Shown here one piece after another: positions 1 to 9,689 of a DNA stretch of 55,547 bases (position 1 is the first letter of the stretch; the number at the start of each line of letters is the position of its first letter). The notes under the pieces were generated by a model. The model was not told the origin of the DNA. It saw nothing but the letters and a program-made list of their open reading frames with translations, and did no database searches. This DNA comes from Thermoplasmatales archaeon (GTDB taxonomy: Archaea > Thermoplasmatota > E2 > DHVEG-1), in contig CP070724.1 of assembly GCA_020350825.1 (NCBI GenBank), positions 452,208 through 507,754 of the forward strand, written 5' to 3'. The position numbers were made by a program, and so were the translations under genes.

Positions 1-162
1 ACAACGGGACATTCTGACTGGCACCCTTTCTGGGCTCCAGATGGACAACGACTTATATTTTCTCGAGGCAAACATCTTTATAGTATTAATAAAGATGGCA
101 GCGATCTGATGCAAATAACTTTTGGCAGCCAGTTAGATGAATATCCTTCGTGGGTTCCATAA
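1..162 (+). CDS. TolB-like beta-propeller protein, C-terminal fragment
   Basis: Frame 1 is open from the window edge to TAA at 160-162, giving 53 residues. They contain two PD40/WD40-like propeller signatures, DWHPFWAPDGQRLIFSR and DEYPSWVP, typical of TolB-type propeller repeats in which W.PDG.. precedes a beta strand. The start lies outside the window. The style is bacterial, as is the broken gene that follows, so it probably belongs to the same foreign segment. The exact function of the full protein cannot be told. Confidence 0.6.
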   Translation, partial: TTGHSDWHPFWAPDGQRLIFSRGKHLYSINKDGSDLMQITFGSQLDEYPSWVP

Positions 163-220
163 AAAATAAATAATTGTTTTAATCTTATGAATTATTAATC
201 CTACAAATTAAGGAGGCTTT

Positions 221-1415
221 ATGAAACTTAGATTTATCTTTTTGTTATTGCTTTTTGTTTGCTTGATGGTTGCTCCTCTTTATAGTCAATCTGACACCTT
301 AACCATCATTCACATCAATGATACCCATTTGTTACCATGGGAACCAAAAAATCTTAATGGGGAGGATACCATTGGTGGCATTGCGCGGATCTCTTCCGTG
401 GTTGGAAATCTTAAGGCAACCCAGCCAAATCCCATCCTTCTACATGCTGGTGATATTTTGGTCGGAGATTTCATGTTCAACAAATTCTTCGCTGTCCCTG
501 AGCTTCAGATGATGATTTCCTTAGGATTCGATGCCCTGACATTAGGGAATCATGAGTTTGATTTGTATCCCCTGTATTGAAGACAACACTGCAAACTGCT
601 GGATTTCCCGGACCATTTCCTATCCTGAGTGCAAATCTCGATTTATTTGGTTATCCTGATTTAGACCCACTTGTTCAAGATTACACCATTAAAGATTATG
701 GGAACACAAAAGTAGCAATTTTTGGACTAACAACAGAGACCACTAATATCGAATCCAATCCTGCCCCTGTTGTAGTCACGAGTGATTTTGCTGCGGCTGT
801 GGCTATGGTAAACACATTGACTGCTTAAGGTTGTGATTTAATCATTGCTCTCACTCATCTTAGAATCTTACAAGAAAAGAAATTGGCAGCAACGATTCCT
901 GCTATCGATATTATTGTTGGTGGACATTCTCATACACTAATACATCAATATATAGCTGTGCAAAACATGGTGACCGGAGATACCACTTATGTGCTTCAAG
1001 CACATTGGGGTGGCCCGCATATTGGGAAAATGACATTAGAGGTAAGTGGCAGAGGCTTTAATATCCTTGATTATCAGATGATTCCAATTGATGACAATGT
1101 ACCTGAAGAACCAACAACAGCAGCAACGATAGCCAGTTTAATCTCGGCTATTGAAAGCGATATTCGATATGGACCCGTTTATAGCCAGGTGATTTGGTGG
1201 AGGCTGATATATTTCAAGTTCTTCCAACAGGATATGGCCTTATAACAGGTTATGGTTCAGCCGTTTCCACTTTTGAAATCGATGGTTATAATGTCATCGC
1301 CGGATTGGAGTTTTCTGTAGCCCTCATCGGATATAAAGATACCTATTTTCTCCAGGCTTCCGGCTTGACATTTGATTTCAACTCTACTAATCAATCTGGT
1401 TCACGGGTCGATATT
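221..1415 (+). pseudogene. Secreted 5'-nucleotidase/metallophosphatase, broken by frameshifts and a stop
   Basis: Four consecutive pieces in three frames together read as one 5'-nucleotidase of the calcineurin-like metallophosphatase family. Piece 1 (221-580) has a Shine-Dalgarno AAGGAGG, a signal peptide ending ..APLYSQ, the metal motif HINDTH and later GNHEFD. Pieces 2 and 3 (577-828 and 829-1245) are in one frame separated by TAA at 826; piece 3 carries GGHSHT. Piece 4 (1194 to about 1415) carries the C-terminal domain as far as SGSRVDI. At least two frameshifts and one nonsense codon make it non-functional. The 3' end stops where an antisense Thi4 fragment begins. The signal peptide and wording look bacterial; base composition is a little richer in GC than the rest of the window. 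Confidence 0.8.
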
Positions 1416-1759
1416 TGCGTCTTGCCAGCATCAATTGCAGAAGAACATAGCTTTGTAATTGCCTCTATAGAATCAGCACTATAGTATCCATTTCCCTCAT
1501 CCTTTACGTTGATTCGGACATCATCTAAAATATATTTGGACCTCTCTTGAACAACAATTACAGGAAATGTCATACCTCCTCCCCACATACCACCTCCAAT
1601 TGCAAGTTTTCTTTCAAACAAAACAACCTTCTTCCCTGCATTAGATAAATATTTAGCAGCAGTTAAACCAGCAGGACCCCCACCAGCAATAGCAACATCC
1701 ACTTCAAAACAATCTTGAAATTCCTTAGAAAATCTACCAAATATAGTCCTTGTTACCAC
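1391..1759 (-). pseudogene. thi4: Thi4-family thiazole synthase, C-terminally truncated
   Basis: The family makes the thiazole half of thiamine from NAD and glycine (archaeal forms use sulfide or a sacrificial Cys), or acts as ribose-1,5-bisphosphate isomerase. The fragment has the FAD/NAD-binding Rossmann motif [18 protein letters not shown] and the hallmark GGGMWGGGM. Full-length members have about 250-270 residues; this one has 122 and loses similarity after ..[10 protein letters not shown], ending in a few unrelated residues. The coding frame continues upstream of the GTG at 1759 ([10 protein letters not shown] resembles the usual N-terminus) but without a good start codon. It is broken at the junction with the nucleotidase pseudogene. 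Confidence 0.75.
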
Positions 1760-1864
1760 AACATCGTCAATTCCTATAATAACACCCCTTGTTGACCGAT
1801 AATTAAACAGGGATTATTAAAGATACCGCTAAAAATTTATACTACGTTTTCTTGTAAAAGTTTA

Positions 1865-2311
1865 GTGTTTGAGATTAGACATGTTCAACCCGAAGATATT
1901 TTTCCTGTTATTAAAATTGCATTTGAAACGTTACCAGAACGCTACAGTCCAGAAGTTTTTAACAGGTTTTATGAGTCATTTCCTGAAGGATTTTTAATAG
2001 CTGAAAAACACCATAAAGTAATAGGTTTCATTGTAGGTATAAAAACAAGTAATGAGGCAGCAAGAATAACCATGCTCTCCGTCAATAAAAATTATAGAAA
2101 AAAAGGTATAGGATCTACCCTATTAACTCAATTTTTAAAAGAAATGACTTTACAAAACATAAAACAAGTTGAACTTGAAGTAAGAATAAACAATGACGTT
2201 GCAATAAAATTCTATAAAAAACACGGATTTGATATAATAGAAACTGTATCAAGTTTCTATCAAACTGGAGAAGACGCGTATATCATGAAACGAGTGTTAC
2301 GGACGCGTTAA
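1865..2311 (+). CDS. GNAT-family N-acetyltransferase, RimI-like
   Basis: A 148-residue single-domain acetyltransferase. Acetyl-CoA binding motif A is seen as LSVNKNYRKKGIGSTLL (R-x-x-G-x-G), followed by NNDVAIKFYKKHGF, the motif B/C region typical of RimI/NAT enzymes that acetylate protein N-termini. Start is GTG at 1865; the ATG-less region upstream has no better choice. The 3' end overlaps the convergent UPF0058 gene by 15 bp. Substrate is not evident; N-terminal protein acetylation is the best guess from the family. Confidence 0.8.
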   Translation: MFEIRHVQPEDIFPVIKIAFETLPERYSPEVFNRFYESFPEGFLIAEKHHKVIGFIVGIKTSNEAARITMLSVNKNYRKKGIGSTLLTQFLKEMTLQNIKQVELEVRINNDVAIKFYKKHGFDIIETVSSFYQTGEDAYIMKRVLRTR

Positions 2312-2599
2312 TTCTTTTTCCTTTTCCGTCATGAACCGTAAAGCCATCTGATCAAGACGATTAGCTATTTTTCCAAGTCCCATATCCCCATTATTACTTG
2401 ATATAATTCCTGCAATATCTTTACTAAGTGTGAATACAGCTAGTTTATGCTCTCTTTTTGACTTGTGAATTTGATAAGGAGTAATGTCCAGTTTCTCATA
2501 ATAAGTAGATTCGAATCCATGGTTTTCACACATCTGCACCAACTGGGTTCTCATCTGGTATAAAAATGTGTGGAGTTGTATTAGCTCATCTTTCTGCAT
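2297..2599 (-). CDS. UPF0058 family protein
   Basis: A 100-residue protein starting MQKDELIQLHTFLYQMR, with the helical N-terminus and the downstream Y..L...PYQIHKSKREHKLAVF stretch of the archaeal UPF0058 family. Members are small, helical, found in euryarchaea and of unknown function. It is convergent with the acetyltransferase (15-bp overlap) and lies just downstream of dnaG on the same strand, about 100 bp away, so it may be cotranscribed with it. Confidence 0.75.
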   Translation of the reverse strand: MQKDELIQLHTFLYQMRTQLVQMCENHGFESTYYEKLDITPYQIHKSKREHKLAVFTLSKDIAGIISSNNGDMGLGKIANRLDQMALRFMTEKEKELTRP

Positions 2600-2699
2600 T
2601 GTTACAGGCCACCATTTTCAGAATAGTATATAGAGTTTTTATATTTTTTCTAAGTTTGTGAAACTATGTCAATGCCAGATGAGTATAATCTACGTAATA

Positions 2700-3929
2700 T
2701 TACTGGAAATCATTTTTTGTGAGAACCTTTACAGATTTAGGCATTTTTATAACATTACCTATTTTAATACCTATAACCTCTTTCACATTTTTATTGTTTG
2801 CAATATCCAAGAGACGTTGCGTAACAATACCATCAAATACCACTGTAGAGACTTTCTCCCCCTTCTTAATCTCATCAGTTAATTCTCTAACAGGTATTTT
2901 CTTCAACTCTTTTCCATTTTCATCAAGCAGTACTGCCTTAAGAGAACCTGAAATATCATTAAGAATAGATTGATAATTTTTCTGTTTATCAGTAATAAGC
3001 TTACTCTCACCTACCTTTTTTTCTTTCGTTTTAGAGAAGAATTCCCTTTTAACCTTCTGAGGTTTTTCCCCATTCGCTACCTTATTTTCACTTATCTTTA
3101 TGTTATACATATCCATATATTGCTCTTTTGGAATTTTGTTTTTTAATGACTTCATGATAAGCTTCTGAGGAATCTCTTCGACTTCTCTAGTTTGAGGTGC
3201 CCTAGCAACAAAATCTACATCTGCCACTTGCAACAGCTCCCTAAGAATAAGTTCACCGCCTCTATCACCGTCAACAAAGATAGTTGTAATTTTTTCTTTG
3301 CTCAAGTCGGTAACTGTTCTAGGAACATTGGTTCCACCCACAGCAATGACATTTTTTATACCATATTTCAAAAGATTGAGCACATCTCTTCTACCTTCGA
3401 CTATAACAATGGCATCACTTTTTTCAATATTAGGTCCAGCTGGACAATGATCTGGACCGTAGTTTGTGATTTCTTCAACTTGGACTGCCTGTCTAACATT
3501 ATCTGTAATACTTTCTCCTTCAATTTTACTCTTTTCCATTACTTCATTTAGCAATTCTTTAGCCCTATCTATAACGTTTTTTCTCCTTGACACACGCACG
3601 TCCTCGACTTCCTCTACCGTAATAACTGCTTTACAGGGACCCACTCTGTCTATACTTTCAAAAGCAGCAGCAAGGATAACAGTTTCTACCTTATCAAGTG
3701 ATGTAGGTAAAATTATTGTACCTTCGCTTTTACCACCTTTTGATTCTAATTCAACTTCTATTCTTCCTACTCGTGCAGATCGTTGTAATTCTCTTAGATC
3801 TAATTCTTCTCCGAGAAGCCCTTCAGTTTGCCCAAATATCGCTCCTACAACATCAGATTTTTCAATCACCCCATCTGCTTTAATAGTAGCCTTTATCATA
3901 TATTTTGTAGTTGATGGATCAATTACCAT
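2700..3929 (-). CDS. dnaG: DNA primase DnaG, archaeal type
   Basis: A 409-residue archaeal DnaG-like TOPRIM primase, which works in RNA priming and/or with the archaeal exosome. The N-terminal domain (residues 1-165) is followed by TOPRIM motifs IVIVEGRRD (E178) and FVDGDRGG (D220, D222). The ATG at 3929 is preferred because an upstream in-frame GTG (3938) lies inside the Shine-Dalgarno GAGGTGAT. The C-terminal 130 residues are lysine-rich and end in a conserved-looking domain with IGIKIGNVIKMP. It is divergent from metG; a perfect hairpin sits in its 5' region. Confidence 0.92.
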   Translation of the reverse strand: MVIDPSTTKYMIKATIKADGVIEKSDVVGAIFGQTEGLLGEELDLRELQRSARVGRIEVELESKGGKSEGTIILPTSLDKVETVILAAAFESIDRVGPCKAVITVEEVEDVRVSRRKNVIDRAKELLNEVMEKSKIEGESITDNVRQAVQVEEITNYGPDHCPAGPNIEKSDAIVIVEGRRDVLNLLKYGIKNVIAVGGTNVPRTVTDLSKEKITTIFVDGDRGGELILRELLQVADVDFVARAPQTREVEEIPQKLIMKSLKNKIPKEQYMDMYNIKISENKVANGEKPQKVKREFFSKTKEKKVGESKLITDKQKNYQSILNDISGSLKAVLLDENGKELKKIPVRELTDEIKKGEKVSTVVFDGIVTQRLLDIANNKNVKEVIGIKIGNVIKMPKSVKVLTKNDFQ

Positions 3930-3972
3930 TATTATCACCTCGTTAAGTCAACTCTTTAAAAAATAGCACCTT

Positions 3973-3993
3973 ATTCTGCTTTTACAGCAGAAT
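3973..3993. promoter_or_regulatory. 8-bp inverted repeat upstream of dnaG
   Basis: ATTCTGCT and AGCAGAAT form a perfect 8-bp inverted repeat around a 5-base centre, 44 bp upstream of the dnaG start. It may be an operator or an RNA hairpin in the leader. No function is shown by sequence alone. Confidence 0.4.
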
Positions 3994-4139
3994 ATAGGCA
4001 GTTGTTCACCATTTGCCTAACATTATTGCATATGTCGCTTGAGTAATTAATAATTTGAATCTCAATATGAGAGCACATTATTTATAAAGTGCCATTTTTC
4101 ATTAAGTTGATTATTGGATAATAATATAGAGGTTTGCGT

Positions 4140-4150
4140 CATATTTAAAT
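4140..4150 (+). promoter_or_regulatory. Probable TATA box of metG-purC
   Basis: CATATTTAAAT lies about 32-42 bp before the metG start codon, the right place for an archaeal TATA box followed by a short leader that contains AGGTTT at 4173. Confidence 0.45.
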
Positions 4151-4181
4151 GTTGTGCTTAGTATTCACGTTTAGGTTTACC

Positions 4182-6311
4182 ATGAGTGACAAAATCTTCA
4201 TCGGCGTAGCTTGGCCATATGCAAATGGTTCGTTACATCTTGGGCACATAGCTGGTTGCTACCTACCAGCAGATATCTTCGCAAGATATAATAGAATGAA
4301 AGGTAGGGAGGTTTTAATGGTATCAGGAAGCGATGAACATGGCACTCCAATTACCATTACAGCAGAAAATGAAAAGACTACGCCCCAATCAATAGTAGAT
4401 AGATACAACAAGGAACATACCGACAATATGGATCAACTGGGTATTTCTTTTGATTTATTTACACGTACCACTACAAAGAACCACGAATCTGTTGTCCAAG
4501 ACATATTTTCAACATTATATGAGAAAGGGCATATCTACAAGAAAAGTATAGATGCTTTTTACTGTGAGAACTGCTCTCGTTTTTTACCAGACAGATATAT
4601 TGAAGGAACGTGTCCTTACTGTCACTGTGAAAAAGCAAGAGGTGATCAATGTGATAGTTGCGGTAAACTATTAGACTCGTCAGAGTTGATGAATGTAATA
4701 TGTAAATTATGTGGGGGAACTCCTGTAAAACAATCAACTGATCACCTATTCTTTGCACTCAGTACTTTTGAAACAAAGTTGTTTGATTGGATTGAAGACA
4801 AAAAACACTGGAAATCAAATGTTTTAAAATTTACATACAACTGGCTTAAGAATGGATTGCAAGACAGAGCGATTACAAGAGATATGAGCTGGGGCATAAA
4901 AGTACCTGTTTCAGGATATGAAAATAAACGTATCTATGTGTGGTTTGATGCAGTTATTGGTTATTTTGCTGCAAGTAAAGAATGGTCAAAAAAACAAGGG
5001 AAACCATCGAAATGGGAGGAATGGTGGAAAAACAAGGATGCCAGACATTACTATTTCCTAGCAAAAGATAATATTCCGTTCCATTCTATTATATGGCCGT
5101 CTATACTAATAGGGTATGATGAATCATTAAATCTACCATATGATATACCAGCAAATGAGTATCTCTGCTTAAGTGGTGAGCAGTTTTCTAAAAGCAGAAG
5201 CATTGCGGTATGGGTTCCAGATATTCTTAAGAAATTTGATCCAGATGCAATTCGATATTACTTGTCAATTAATATGCCCGAAAACAAAGATTCCAATTGG
5301 TTGTGGAACGATTTCGTAGCAAAAAATAATGATGAATTATTAGGAACATACGGAAACTTTGTTCATAGAGTTATTACATTTACCCAGAAAAATTTCGGTC
5401 ACATCCCAAAAAAAGGAAACCTTAAAGATCTCGATAGCAAGGCCCTAAAAAAGATAGAAGAAGCCTACAAAGAAGTTGGGGATTCTATAGATAATTGTAA
5501 CTTTAAAAAAGGACTAAGAACAACCATGAATCTTGCACAATTTGGTAATTTTTATTTCGATCAGAATCAACCATGGAACCTAATAAAAAATGAAAAAGAA
5601 AGATGTAGCTCTGTTTTACATATATGTATTAAAATAGTTCAGGCTTTAGCAGTATTTATGGCACCGTATCTGCCATTCTCTTCAGATACTGTATGGAAAA
5701 TACTTGGCAACACAGACCCTATCAAGAGCTGGGATGATTCACTATCAGAGTTAAAAGAAGGAACTCCTCTAGAAAAACCAGTGCCTTTGTTTAAAAAACT
5801 TATGTTAGAAGATATTGTTGAAGAAGCTGATCCTTTTTCAAAGCTTGATTTACGTGTTGCAAAAATCATTGATGTAGAAGATCATCCACAGGCAGATAAA
5901 TTATATATAATGCAGCTAGACCTTGGCCCTCTTGGAAAACGATCAATTGTTGCAGGGATAAAGACATGTTACTCAAAAGAAGAACTCAATGGAAAATCTA
6001 TTGTAATTGTAACAAATCTTAAACCAGCAAAGATAAGAGGAATAGTTTCTAAGGGGATGCTGCTTGCAACAGAAGATGAACAAGGCATTATTTCTCTACT
6101 TAATCCAAAAGATGCAACCCCTGGAGCAGAGATATTCGTAGAAGGAATACCAAGAGAACCTGTTTCAGTTTTAGAATTTGAAGATTTTAAACAAGCGATA
6201 ATGACCATAGGAGACAAACAAGAGGTTGTATACAATAGAAAACCACTTAAAAGTAAGAATAATACAGTTGTAACCGATAAAAAAGTGAAGATAGGAGCTA
6301 AGGTATCATAG
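4182..6311 (+). CDS. metG: Methionyl-tRNA synthetase with C-terminal tRNA-binding domain
   Basis: Charges tRNA-Met with methionine. The 709-residue protein has the class I signatures WPYANGSLHLGH (HLGH at 19-22) and a KMSKS-equivalent QFSKSRS. It has a four-pair cysteine zinc insert (CENC, CPYC, CDSC, CKLC) between residues about 127 and 180. After the anticodon-binding region comes a fused OB-fold tRNA-binding domain starting FSKLDLRVAKIIDVEDHPQADKLY. The ATG at 4182 is chosen over 4149 because homology starts there and AGGTTT precedes it. purC follows after 19 bp in the same direction. Confidence 0.95.
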   Translation: MSDKIFIGVAWPYANGSLHLGHIAGCYLPADIFARYNRMKGREVLMVSGSDEHGTPITITAENEKTTPQSIVDRYNKEHTDNMDQLGISFDLFTRTTTKNHESVVQDIFSTLYEKGHIYKKSIDAFYCENCSRFLPDRYIEGTCPYCHCEKARGDQCDSCGKLLDSSELMNVICKLCGGTPVKQSTDHLFFALSTFETKLFDWIEDKKHWKSNVLKFTYNWLKNGLQDRAITRDMSWGIKVPVSGYENKRIYVWFDAVIGYFAASKEWSKKQGKPSKWEEWWKNKDARHYYFLAKDNIPFHSIIWPSILIGYDESLNLPYDIPANEYLCLSGEQFSKSRSIAVWVPDILKKFDPDAIRYYLSINMPENKDSNWLWNDFVAKNNDELLGTYGNFVHRVITFTQKNFGHIPKKGNLKDLDSKALKKIEEAYKEVGDSIDNCNFKKGLRTTMNLAQFGNFYFDQNQPWNLIKNEKERCSSVLHICIKIVQALAVFMAPYLPFSSDTVWKILGNTDPIKSWDDSLSELKEGTPLEKPVPLFKKLMLEDIVEEADPFSKLDLRVAKIIDVEDHPQADKLYIMQLDLGPLGKRSIVAGIKTCYSKEELNGKSIVIVTNLKPAKIRGIVSKGMLLATEDEQGIISLLNPKDATPGAEIFVEGIPREPVSVLEFEDFKQAIMTIGDKQEVVYNRKPLKSKNNTVVTDKKVKIGAKVS

Positions 6312-6330
6312 AGCTCCATGGGAGAACAAT

Positions 6331-7227
6331 ATGATTTCTAATATTGTGACGCAAACCGATTTACCATTAAATGTATTAAATAGGGGAAAAGTCCGGGATA
6401 TCTACGATCTTGAAGAAAATCTACTTATAATAACAACTGATAGAATATCTGCTTTTGATTATGTACTTCCTAGTTCGATACCATCGAAAGGTGTCTGCCT
6501 TACTCAACTTTCTAAATTCTGGTTTGATTATACAGAGGGTATAGTGAAAAACCATATGATCTCAACAGAAATTTACGATTTTCCGAATAAACTCCGAGAT
6601 TACAGTGGATATCTTGAATATAGGACCATGTTAGTTAAAAAAACCAAGGTTATCCCCATTGAATGCATAGTAAGAGGATATATCTCTGGTTCAGCATGGA
6701 AATCATATAAAAAAGATGGAACAGTATGTGGTATCAAACTACCGAGTAGTTTACAAGAATCAGAACAATTTGATATACCGTTGTTTACTCCTTCAACCAA
6801 AGCTGAAACTGGACATGACATCAATATCTCAATTGAGAAGATGAAAGAACTCGTAGGAGGGGGTGTTGCTGAACAACTTGAAGAGTTTTCTTTAGATTTA
6901 TACAAAACTGCTTCAGAATATGCACGGAAACGAGGTATAATCATTGCAGACACAAAGTTTGAATTTGGACTTTTAAATGCTGAAATAATTCTGATCGATG
7001 AGGTATTAACTCCCGATTCCTCTCGTTTCTGGCCAGCTGATATATACGAACCTGGAAAGCCTCAGCCAAGTTTTGATAAGCAGTTTGTCCGAGATTATCT
7101 AAATTCTACAGGATGGGATAAAAATTCCGTTCCTCCAGAGTTACCTGATGAGGTTATTAAGGAAACCCAACAAAAATATCAGGAAGCATATGAAAGGATA
7201 ACTGAGAGGAAATTTATATTCCAATAA
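6331..7227 (+). CDS. purC: SAICAR synthase (phosphoribosylaminoimidazole-succinocarboxamide synthase)
   Basis: Joins CAIR and aspartate with ATP in purine synthesis. The 298-residue length and motifs (GKVRDIYD, ITTDRISAFDYVLPSSIPSKG, ECIVRGYISGSAWKSY, DTKFEFG, IDEVLTPDSSRFW) match the long form of PurC. Start ATG has GGGAGA a few bases upstream. It lies 19 bp after metG and is likely cotranscribed. Confidence 0.95.
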   Translation: MISNIVTQTDLPLNVLNRGKVRDIYDLEENLLIITTDRISAFDYVLPSSIPSKGVCLTQLSKFWFDYTEGIVKNHMISTEIYDFPNKLRDYSGYLEYRTMLVKKTKVIPIECIVRGYISGSAWKSYKKDGTVCGIKLPSSLQESEQFDIPLFTPSTKAETGHDINISIEKMKELVGGGVAEQLEEFSLDLYKTASEYARKRGIIIADTKFEFGLLNAEIILIDEVLTPDSSRFWPADIYEPGKPQPSFDKQFVRDYLNSTGWDKNSVPPELPDEVIKETQQKYQEAYERITERKFIFQ

Positions 7228-7474
7228 TTTTTGTAAAGTAGCAAAGTAAGTATTATATGGGGATAGAGAAAATAGAGAATAAAAATCAACTCATCAATAT
7301 TTCCCGTTACAATTTTATATTAAGAAAATATTTCTATTATTTACTTAGCTAGGTTTGATGGGATAAACGAATGGTTAATGGATATACATTTTGTTATAAT
7401 ATAAAATCTGACGTTATTTCAAGACGAAAGCATTTAAAACAGATTTTGAAAAAGTTATCCTGTAAGGGATTCTT

Positions 7475-8653
7475 ATGAGAAATGAACCTGAAATTGCGAA
7501 TGAGTTGAGGAAAAAAGATAATATTGAAAATCATAACGATCAATCAAAAATTAGGAAAATGAAGTTTGGAAAATTTACAAAATCACAAGATACTTTTTTT
7601 AGAAAAAATAAACAAGAGCATATCGATCATATCAAAAAAGTAGCAATTAAAACAATTGGAGTAGGTATCTTTTTAACAATAGTAATTGAATCATATTATA
7701 TCTTTGTAATTGCAGATATAACTTTTTTTAATGCTATTAGTAATATCGCCCTTGTTAGTATTGTATTTTTGCTAGGCACAGCTTATGTATTACAAGAATT
7801 TGAGAAAGTAGAGAAAAATTTAAGAGAAGCACATAATCAACTTAACAATTTGAATAGAAATCTTGAACAAAAAGTCAAAAAAAGGACAGATGAAGTGGTA
7901 CAACTCTTAAATGAAAAGCAGGAATTAATTAATCAGCTTAGCCATGATCTGAAAACACCATTGACGCCGCTTGTAAACCTACTTCCTATCCTAGAAAACA
8001 CAGAAAATGATCCTAAATCAAAGGAACTACTCAAGATATTACATAGAAACGTTGATAACATAAAGCATCTTGTAGTTAATACTCTTGATCTTTCACGACT
8101 TAATACTCCTGGCACTGTGCTTGATATTGAAGATATAAACTTGAGGGTATCGGTTGAAGACAGTATCAAAGATCAACAGCTTCTATGTGATGAAAAGGAG
8201 TTCAAGGTTGATAACAAAATTGATGAAAATATCTATATTAAAGCAGATAAAATACGACTGGGCGAGGTATTTAGTAATCTAGTAAATAATGCTGTCAGAT
8301 ATAGTCCGTATGGTAGTACTATTACAGTTAAAGCACATGATGACGGAGATTTCGTTAAAGTTTCGATTATAGACTCTGGTATCGGCATGACTGATGAACA
8401 AATTGATCGCATCTTTGACGATTTTTATAAGGCTGATAAATCCCGTCATGATTTTAGTTCTAGCGGTCTTGGTTTGTCTATTTGTAAGAATATTGTTGAA
8501 AAACATGGTGGTAGGATTTGGGCTGAAAGCCCTGGATTAGGAAAAGGCTCAACTTTTTATTTTAAACTCCCAAAAGATTATAAGAAAAATGAAATAAAAA
8601 GTAAAGAAGACTTTCATCAAGAAATTGATATGGTATTAAAATCAAAAAAATAA
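7475..8653 (+). CDS. Membrane-bound sensor histidine kinase
   Basis: A 392-residue kinase. A charged cytoplasmic N-terminus (1-55) is followed by two membrane helices (about 57-80 and 84-105), a coiled coil (108-150) and the HisKA dimerisation helix with phospho-acceptor H157 in NQLSHDLKTP. The ATPase domain has N-box LVNNAVRYSP, G1 DSGIGM and G2 SSGLGLSI. No extracytoplasmic sensor domain is present, since the loop between the helices is only a few residues; it may sense membrane or cytoplasmic state. No response regulator is adjacent; a receiver-only protein lies at 15086. Confidence 0.92.
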   Translation: MRNEPEIANELRKKDNIENHNDQSKIRKMKFGKFTKSQDTFFRKNKQEHIDHIKKVAIKTIGVGIFLTIVIESYYIFVIADITFFNAISNIALVSIVFLLGTAYVLQEFEKVEKNLREAHNQLNNLNRNLEQKVKKRTDEVVQLLNEKQELINQLSHDLKTPLTPLVNLLPILENTENDPKSKELLKILHRNVDNIKHLVVNTLDLSRLNTPGTVLDIEDINLRVSVEDSIKDQQLLCDEKEFKVDNKIDENIYIKADKIRLGEVFSNLVNNAVRYSPYGSTITVKAHDDGDFVKVSIIDSGIGMTDEQIDRIFDDFYKADKSRHDFSSSGLGLSICKNIVEKHGGRIWAESPGLGKGSTFYFKLPKDYKKNEIKSKEDFHQEIDMVLKSKK

Positions 8654-8849
8654 ATTAGTAGATCGATAATCATTTATCTTCTTTATTCAAAAGATATTTT
8701 TTTATGATAAATCTAAAAATTGCCTTTTCCCATAAATCGTCTAATTAGCACTTACCTATCCAATGTACATAATCTATTTATAATGTCCTATAGTTACATA
8801 ATCGTTGGTTGAGAATACTATTCAATAAAAACTTTCTTCCAAAATCCTT

Positions 8850-9689
8850 TTATCCTTCTTGAACAGGTGCGCGCCAATCCAGACCAGGCGTTCTTAAACC
8901 TATCTTAGGAATAAGAGGTGTTCTCCTTTTATGTTGGCTTTTGATTCTCATTTGTCGTATCCGTTCAACATCAGATTTTTTTACGTTTGCAATCCTTTGT
9001 ATCTCTGCAATATCCAATTTCTGTTCTAATCCAATGAGAATCTTATCTAATATCTCATAATTCATACCCAATTCCTGTTCATCAGTTTGCCCCTTCCACA
9101 ACCCTGCCGTTGGTGGTTTAGAAAGAAGATATTTTGGTAGTTTGAGATATTCAGCCAATTGATATACTTGAGTTTTATAAAGATCACCTAATGCTTGAAA
9201 GTCGACTCCTCCATCTCCATATTTTGTAAAATATCCGATTAATAATTCTGATTTGTTTGATGTTCCACATACAAGGCTATTTGTTTTATTTGCATATTCA
9301 TAAAGGAGAATCATTCTTACCCTGGTTTTTATATTTGCCAAGGCCATTTTATCTGGTTTTTCCAAACATATTGTTTGAATTTGATTGACAATTACTGCAA
9401 TGTTAACTTGTGTAGATTTTAGATCAAATTTCTTTATCAAATTCTCATAATGCTTTATATCATCTTCTGGGGTGGTTTCATCAGGCATAAAAATACAAAG
9501 TACATTTTCTCTTCCTAACACTTCTTTGCAAAGTATAGCTGCAACAGCTGAATCAACACCACCTGATAGTCCTAGCACAATACGCTTACATCCTGAACTA
9601 TTAACATATGTTTTAATAAAATCCTTGATGATGACGGAAACTTCTTTTGTATCTATAGTAAGAGATATTGTATCACACCCATGTTTCAA
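8850..9689 (-). CDS. nadE: NH3-dependent NAD+ synthetase
   Basis: Amidates deamido-NAD with ammonia and ATP, the last step of NAD synthesis. The 279-residue protein has the PP-loop LGLSGGVDSA (SGGVDS at 42-47) and typical motifs CGTSNKSELLIGYFTKYGDGG and LYKTQVYQLA. There is no glutaminase domain, so ammonia is the nitrogen source. The start overlaps the end of the upstream MCM-like gene by 17 bp, which indicates translational coupling. Confidence 0.93.
   Translation of the reverse strand: MKHGCDTISLTIDTKEVSVIIKDFIKTYVNSSGCKRIVLGLSGGVDSAVAAILCKEVLGRENVLCIFMPDETTPEDDIKHYENLIKKFDLKSTQVNIAVIVNQIQTICLEKPDKMALANIKTRVRMILLYEYANKTNSLVCGTSNKSELLIGYFTKYGDGGVDFQALGDLYKTQVYQLAEYLKLPKYLLSKPPTAGLWKGQTDEQELGMNYEILDKILIGLEQKLDIAEIQRIANVKKSDVERIRQMRIKSQHKRRTPLIPKIGLRTPGLDWRAPVQEG

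Noticed and set aside
2700..3966. Several plus-strand open frames over dnaG
   Set aside because: They are mirror readings of the dnaG coding strand, with no start signals.
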